From contig JAKAPO010000082.1 in NCBI GenBank assembly GCA_021807065.1, positions 1-8,646 on the forward strand: a DNA stretch of 8,646 bases, given 5' to 3'. The notes under the pieces were generated by a model. It ran no database searches and was not told where the DNA came from. It saw only the letters and a list, made by a program, of their open reading frames with translations. Made by a program: the position numbers and the translations under genes. The stretch's first letter is position 1; each line of letters starts with the position of its first letter. Of this stretch, positions 6,026-8,646 are shown one piece after another. The stretch comes from a bacterium (lineage in GTDB: Bacteria; Vulcanimicrobiota; Vulcanimicrobiia; Vulcanimicrobiales; Vulcanimicrobiaceae).

Positions 6026-6051
6026 ATCCACCTCCATCATCCACCTCCATC
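6026..6051. repeat. 13-bp perfect tandem duplication carrying a Shine-Dalgarno
   Basis: Two identical adjacent units (ATCCACCTCCATC on the plus strand) lie immediately before the ATG of the minus-strand gene at 6024. On the minus strand each unit contains GGAGGTG, so the gene has two consecutive Shine-Dalgarno sequences. The nearer one has normal spacing to ATG 6024. The farther one precedes an ATG-ATG inside the duplication, which opens the other frame, the one that carries the protein's C-terminal half. Confidence 0.75.
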
Positions 6052-6123
6052 GTTGCCGCTCTCTTCCCGCGTGCGGCGGCCGCGACAAGGGGGGACCGCA
6101 AAATTCAAAGAAACGCGGCGCCC
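6052..6123. promoter_or_regulatory. Divergent spacer between the split gene and prfB
   Basis: The remaining spacer between the two divergent genes must carry their 5' control regions. It holds a G-run (GGGGGG) near 6090 and an A-rich stretch (CAAAATTCAAAGAAA-like) 10-25 bp before the prfB GTG. No convincing -35/-10 pair or clear Shine-Dalgarno for prfB could be picked by eye. Confidence 0.3.
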
Positions 6124-7231
6124 GTGAGCGATACCCAGCAGATCGCGGCGATCGGCCGCCTCCGCGAGCGCCTGGCTGCGGTCAAGGAGCGTCTTTGACT
6201 ACGCTACGAAGAGCAGCCACCTAGCCGAGCTGGAGAGACGCGCCGGCGACGAGGGATTCTGGGGCGATCCCGAATCCGCTCAGCGCGTCATGAAAGAAGC
6301 CGCAGAGCTTCGCGAAGAGATCGAACGCCTCGACGCGATCGATCGCCTGATCGGTGAAGCTACTGAGATGCTGCACCTCTTTCCGGATGACGTAGCGGCC
6401 GCGTCCGATGTAGCGGTGACGCTGGGTCGAGCGCGCGACCAGATCGACGCGATGGAGATGGCGGCCTCGTTCAGCGGTGAGTTCGACGCACACGGTGCCA
6501 TCGTCAGCATCAATGCCGGCGCCGGCGGAGTCGACGCCGCCGATTGGGCGCAGATGCTCGCACGCATGTACTTGCGCTGGGCGGAGCGCGCGGGCTTCCA
6601 GACGCGCGTCGTAGACGAATCGCCGTCGGAAGAAGCTGGCCTGAAGTCGATCACCTTCTTCGTGCGCGGCCGCAACGCGTACGGCATGCTGGAGAGCGAG
6701 CGCGGGGTGCATCGCCTGGTACGTATCTCGCCGTTCGACGCCGCGCACCGCCGCCATACCTCGTTCGCTGCGGTCGACGTCGTCCCTGAAATCGAAGCGA
6801 ACGAGGGTGACGTCGAGATCAAGCCCGACGAAATCCGCGTGGAAACGTTCAAGTCCGGCGGTGCCGGCGGTCAGTACGTCAACAAAACCGAATCGGCGGT
6901 GCGCGTGATTCACATCCCGACTGGCATCGTCGTCGCCTCGCAGCAGGAACGCTCGCAGGCACAGAACCGCGACGTCGCACTCGGTATCCTGCGCGCGCGG
7001 CTCGTGCAACGCGCCGCGGAAGAGCGCGACCGGCAGCTGGCGGCACTGCGCGGCGAGCGGCACGCAATCGAATGGGGCTCGCAGATTCGTTCCTACGTGT
7101 TGCAGCCGTATCAGCTCGTCAAAGATCACCGCACCAATGTCGAGACCGGCAACGCGCAGGCGGTGCTCGACGGCGATATCGACGCCTTCATGTGGGGGTA
7201 CCTGCAGCGTCGCGGGCGCGTGGCCCTCTAG
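6124..7231 (+). CDS. prfB: Peptide chain release factor 2, with programmed +1 frameshift
   Basis: Release factor 2 reads UAA and UGA stop codons and triggers peptidyl-tRNA hydrolysis in the ribosome. Translation starts at GTG 6124, runs 24 codons to CTT then an in-frame TGA at 6196-6198, and continues in the +1 frame from GAC 6197 to TAG 7231, giving 368 residues (E. coli RF2 has 365). The stop-recognition tripeptide S-P-F is at about 202-204 and the catalytic G-G-Q at about 248-250, in S-G-G-A-G-G-Q-Y-V-N-K-T; both identify RF2 rather than RF1. The N-terminal coiled-coil domain is rich in Glu and Arg. Expression is autoregulated: low RF2 slows termination at the TGA and favours the shift. 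The start gives the normal lead length, although no strong initiation Shine-Dalgarno is seen. A plain frame reading would wrongly call this gene truncated. Confidence 0.97.
6184..6199 (+). promoter_or_regulatory. prfB +1 programmed frameshift site
   Basis: AAGGAG (6184-6189), CGT spacer, CTT, TGA, C. This matches the known RF2 recoding element: an internal Shine-Dalgarno-like sequence three bases before CUU, then UGA followed by C, the weakest termination context. The peptidyl-tRNA slips from CUU to UUU and the next codon read is GAC. Confidence 0.96.
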
Positions 7232-7288
7232 GATTCGCTCGCTTCCGCTTCTAACGAGCCGAGCACGCCTTTGGGAGAAGAGACTGCA

Positions 7289-7956
7289 ATGAGTACCGCG
7301 CCCTTCGATATCGGTAACACCGCGTTCATGCTCATCTGTGCGAGCCTCGTCATGGTCATGACACCAGGGCTCGCGTTTTCCTACGGCGGACTCGTCAGTC
7401 GCGAGAATGTGGTGACCATCATGACTCAGAGCTTCATGTCGCTGGGGTGGACGACGGTGCTTTGGGTCGCCTTCGGATACTCGATGTGCTTCGGGGCCGA
7501 CTGGCACGGGATCATCGGAAACCCGATGCAGTATTTCGTTCTTCGAGGCGTCACCCTTCATACGATGTTCACCGGGAATACCGCGGCCATCCCTCTCGTC
7601 GTACACATCGCGTATCAAATGATGTTCGCGATCATTACGCCTGCACTCATTACGGGAGCTTCGCCAACCGGGTGACGTTCAAGGCGTACTTCCTATTTCT
7701 CACCTTCTGGCGGATCTTCGTCTACTTTCCGTTCGTGCACATGCTCTGGAGCTCGGACGGATTGCTCGCAAAGTGGGGCGCACTCGACTCTGCGGGCTGC
7801 CTCGTCGTGCATGCGTCGGCGGGATTCGCAGCGCTCGCGTCGGTGCTTTTCATCGGGCGCCGCCACGTGATCGACAACAAGCCGCACAACGTCCCGCTCA
7901 TCACTCTCGGTACGGGGCTGCCTATCCGCTCGGCACGGTCTGAACGAAACGAGTAG
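7289..7956 (+). pseudogene. amt: Ammonium transporter (Amt family), frameshifted and truncated
   Basis: This is the N-terminal half of an Amt/MEP/Rh channel. ATG 7289 follows GGGAGAAGAG. The first frame has the typical membrane start (ALVMVMTPGLAFSYGGLV-like, about residues 20-37) and Y-Q-M-M-F-A-I-I-T-P-A-L-I-T-G, then fails at G-A-S-P-T-G with TGA at 7673. Restoring one T in GGAGCTTCGCC gives G-A-F-A-N-R-V, and the next frame continues F-K-A-Y-F-L-F-L-T-F-W-R-I-F-V-Y-F-P, V-V-H-A-S-A-G (the first pore His, AmtB His168 equivalent) and N-V-P-L-I-T-L-G-T-G-L. It then departs from the family at about 7920, stopping at 7954-7956. The rest, including the second pore His, is absent, so no functional channel can be made even if the frameshift is an error. 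The stop touches the end of the convergent barrel gene. Confidence 0.9.
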
Positions 7957-8646
7957 TCAGTTCATAAACGAGAGGCCGGCGCCGAGATAGTGTTGGCGCT
8001 GTCCATTGATTAGAGCCGGCGAGAATCCGTACTCGATGTCAAATTGAACGTGAGGGCCGAAGTCGCGCTGATAGATGAAATCGCCGACGCCTTTTCCGCC
8101 GAGGTCCGGCCCTGCTTGCGAGAAATACGCGTATTCGGCTGAGATCTGCGACGGCCCGCCGGGGAGCGCCGCGCTCAACTCGAGCGTCGGGAGGAAGGCG
8201 AAGTACGACTGTAGATTGCCCGCGGCAGTGTAGCCGCTGAACTCGTTGAAGCCGACCATTCCCGAGACTCCGAACTCCGAGTTGAACGCGTACCCCCAGT
8301 TGAGGTTGCCGCTGTACTGCGCGTGCCCGGCGCTGAATGCCGTATTGCCCGTAGGAAAGGTGACGACGAAGTTCGTGCCCCAGTCCGCGTTTGAACTATA
8401 GCCGAGCTCGTACTTCGCGCCGATATTGACGTCGCTCCAGCCTGTCGTAACCACTCCGCCGGAGTTGGCACGGCTGTAAGCCGGCGCGCCGATTTCGAAG
8501 TCGAGGTGCGGGTCGGAGGTGCCGATGCGAATCAGCAATTGCGGATAGGCAATGGTGTAACCGCCACCGGCTCCGGTCGTGATGGTATTGGTGTAACCGC
8601 TCTCGATGTCGAAGTGCCCGGTGCGCACGGTACAGGCGCCTGTGCC
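7957..8646 (-). CDS. Outer-membrane beta-barrel protein (transporter / MetA-like), 5' end beyond the window
   Basis: The frame is open from the right edge to TGA at 7957-7959 and gives at least 229 residues; the N-terminus and any signal peptide are outside. The sequence is rich in Gly, Tyr, Phe, Asn and Ser with alternating hydrophobic residues in strands of about ten separated by short turns, for example F-D-I-E-S-G-Y-T near the start, V-N-I-G-A-K-Y-E-L-G-Y, A-E-Y-A-Y-F-S-Q-A-G and V-Q-F-D-I-E-Y-G-F-S-P near the end. This pattern matches the Phenol_MetA_deg / 'transporter' barrel family, whose members sit in the outer membrane and often assist uptake of hydrophobic compounds. The last residues L-S-F-M-N lack the usual terminal Phe. 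The opposing ammonium-transporter remnant ends one base before this stop, with no terminator between. The substrate is unknown. Confidence 0.75.
   Translation of the reverse strand, partial: GTGACTVRTGHFDIESGYTNTITTGAGGGYTIAYPQLLIRIGTSDPHLDFEIGAPAYSRANSGGVVTTGWSDVNIGAKYELGYSSNADWGTNFVVTFPTGNTAFSAGHAQYSGNLNWGYAFNSEFGVSGMVGFNEFSGYTAAGNLQSYFAFLPTLELSAALPGGPSQISAEYAYFSQAGPDLGGKGVGDFIYQRDFGPHVQFDIEYGFSPALINGQRQHYLGAGLSFMN

Noticed and set aside
6221..7618. Very long minus-strand open frame (465 codons) opposite prfB and amt
   Set aside because: It is rich in Arg, His and Asp with no family features, and is explained as the antisense shadow of G+C-rich coding sequence.

Overview
The window is about 60% G+C and gene-dense. 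It encodes a probable outer-membrane beta-barrel, secreted proteins with Sec-type signal peptides, and a sulfide:quinone oxidoreductase-like flavoprotein, so it fits a Gram-negative-type, high-G+C chromosome. The phylum cannot be fixed from the sequence. The overall flavour resembles uncultivated soil lineages such as Eremiobacterota, but that is a low-confidence impression. There are no rRNAs, tRNAs, CRISPR arrays, transposases or phage genes.

Layout. Positions 1-600 hold a small DUF4097/LiaF-like beta-repeat protein that may be a remnant, then non-coding DNA. Positions 609-2825, minus strand, hold an SQR-like FAD oxidoreductase, a GNAT acetyltransferase and a small DUF2892 membrane protein. 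Positions 2826-3980 are poorly ordered: a secreted hypothetical protein whose signal-peptide frame lacks a start codon, a C-terminal remnant of a cytochrome c, and an unrecognised plus-strand ORF. Positions 3991-4350, minus strand, hold a small exported CuA-type cupredoxin followed by a clear intrinsic terminator. Positions 4500-5627, plus strand, hold a secreted GH99-like/WbsX-like protein. Positions 5630-6024, minus strand, hold an unrecognised protein split over two frames. Positions 6124-7231, plus strand, encode release factor 2 (prfB) with a canonical programmed +1 frameshift. It is followed by a frameshifted and truncated ammonium transporter (7289-7956) that abuts the end of a minus-strand outer-membrane beta-barrel gene running off the right edge.

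How genes relate. The minus-strand block from the CuA protein through the cytochrome c remnant to SQR and DUF2892 has an electron-transport and sulfur theme, but the terminator after the CuA gene and the broken genes between argue against one operon. The other genes look like unrelated neighbours.

The best-supported unusual points are the complete prfB recoding site, several single-base frame disruptions in one 8.6-kb stretch (natural decay or sequence errors), and three short tandem duplications of 13-15 bp in the upstream regions of minus-strand genes, one of which duplicates a Shine-Dalgarno sequence. I found no clearly new multi-gene system.
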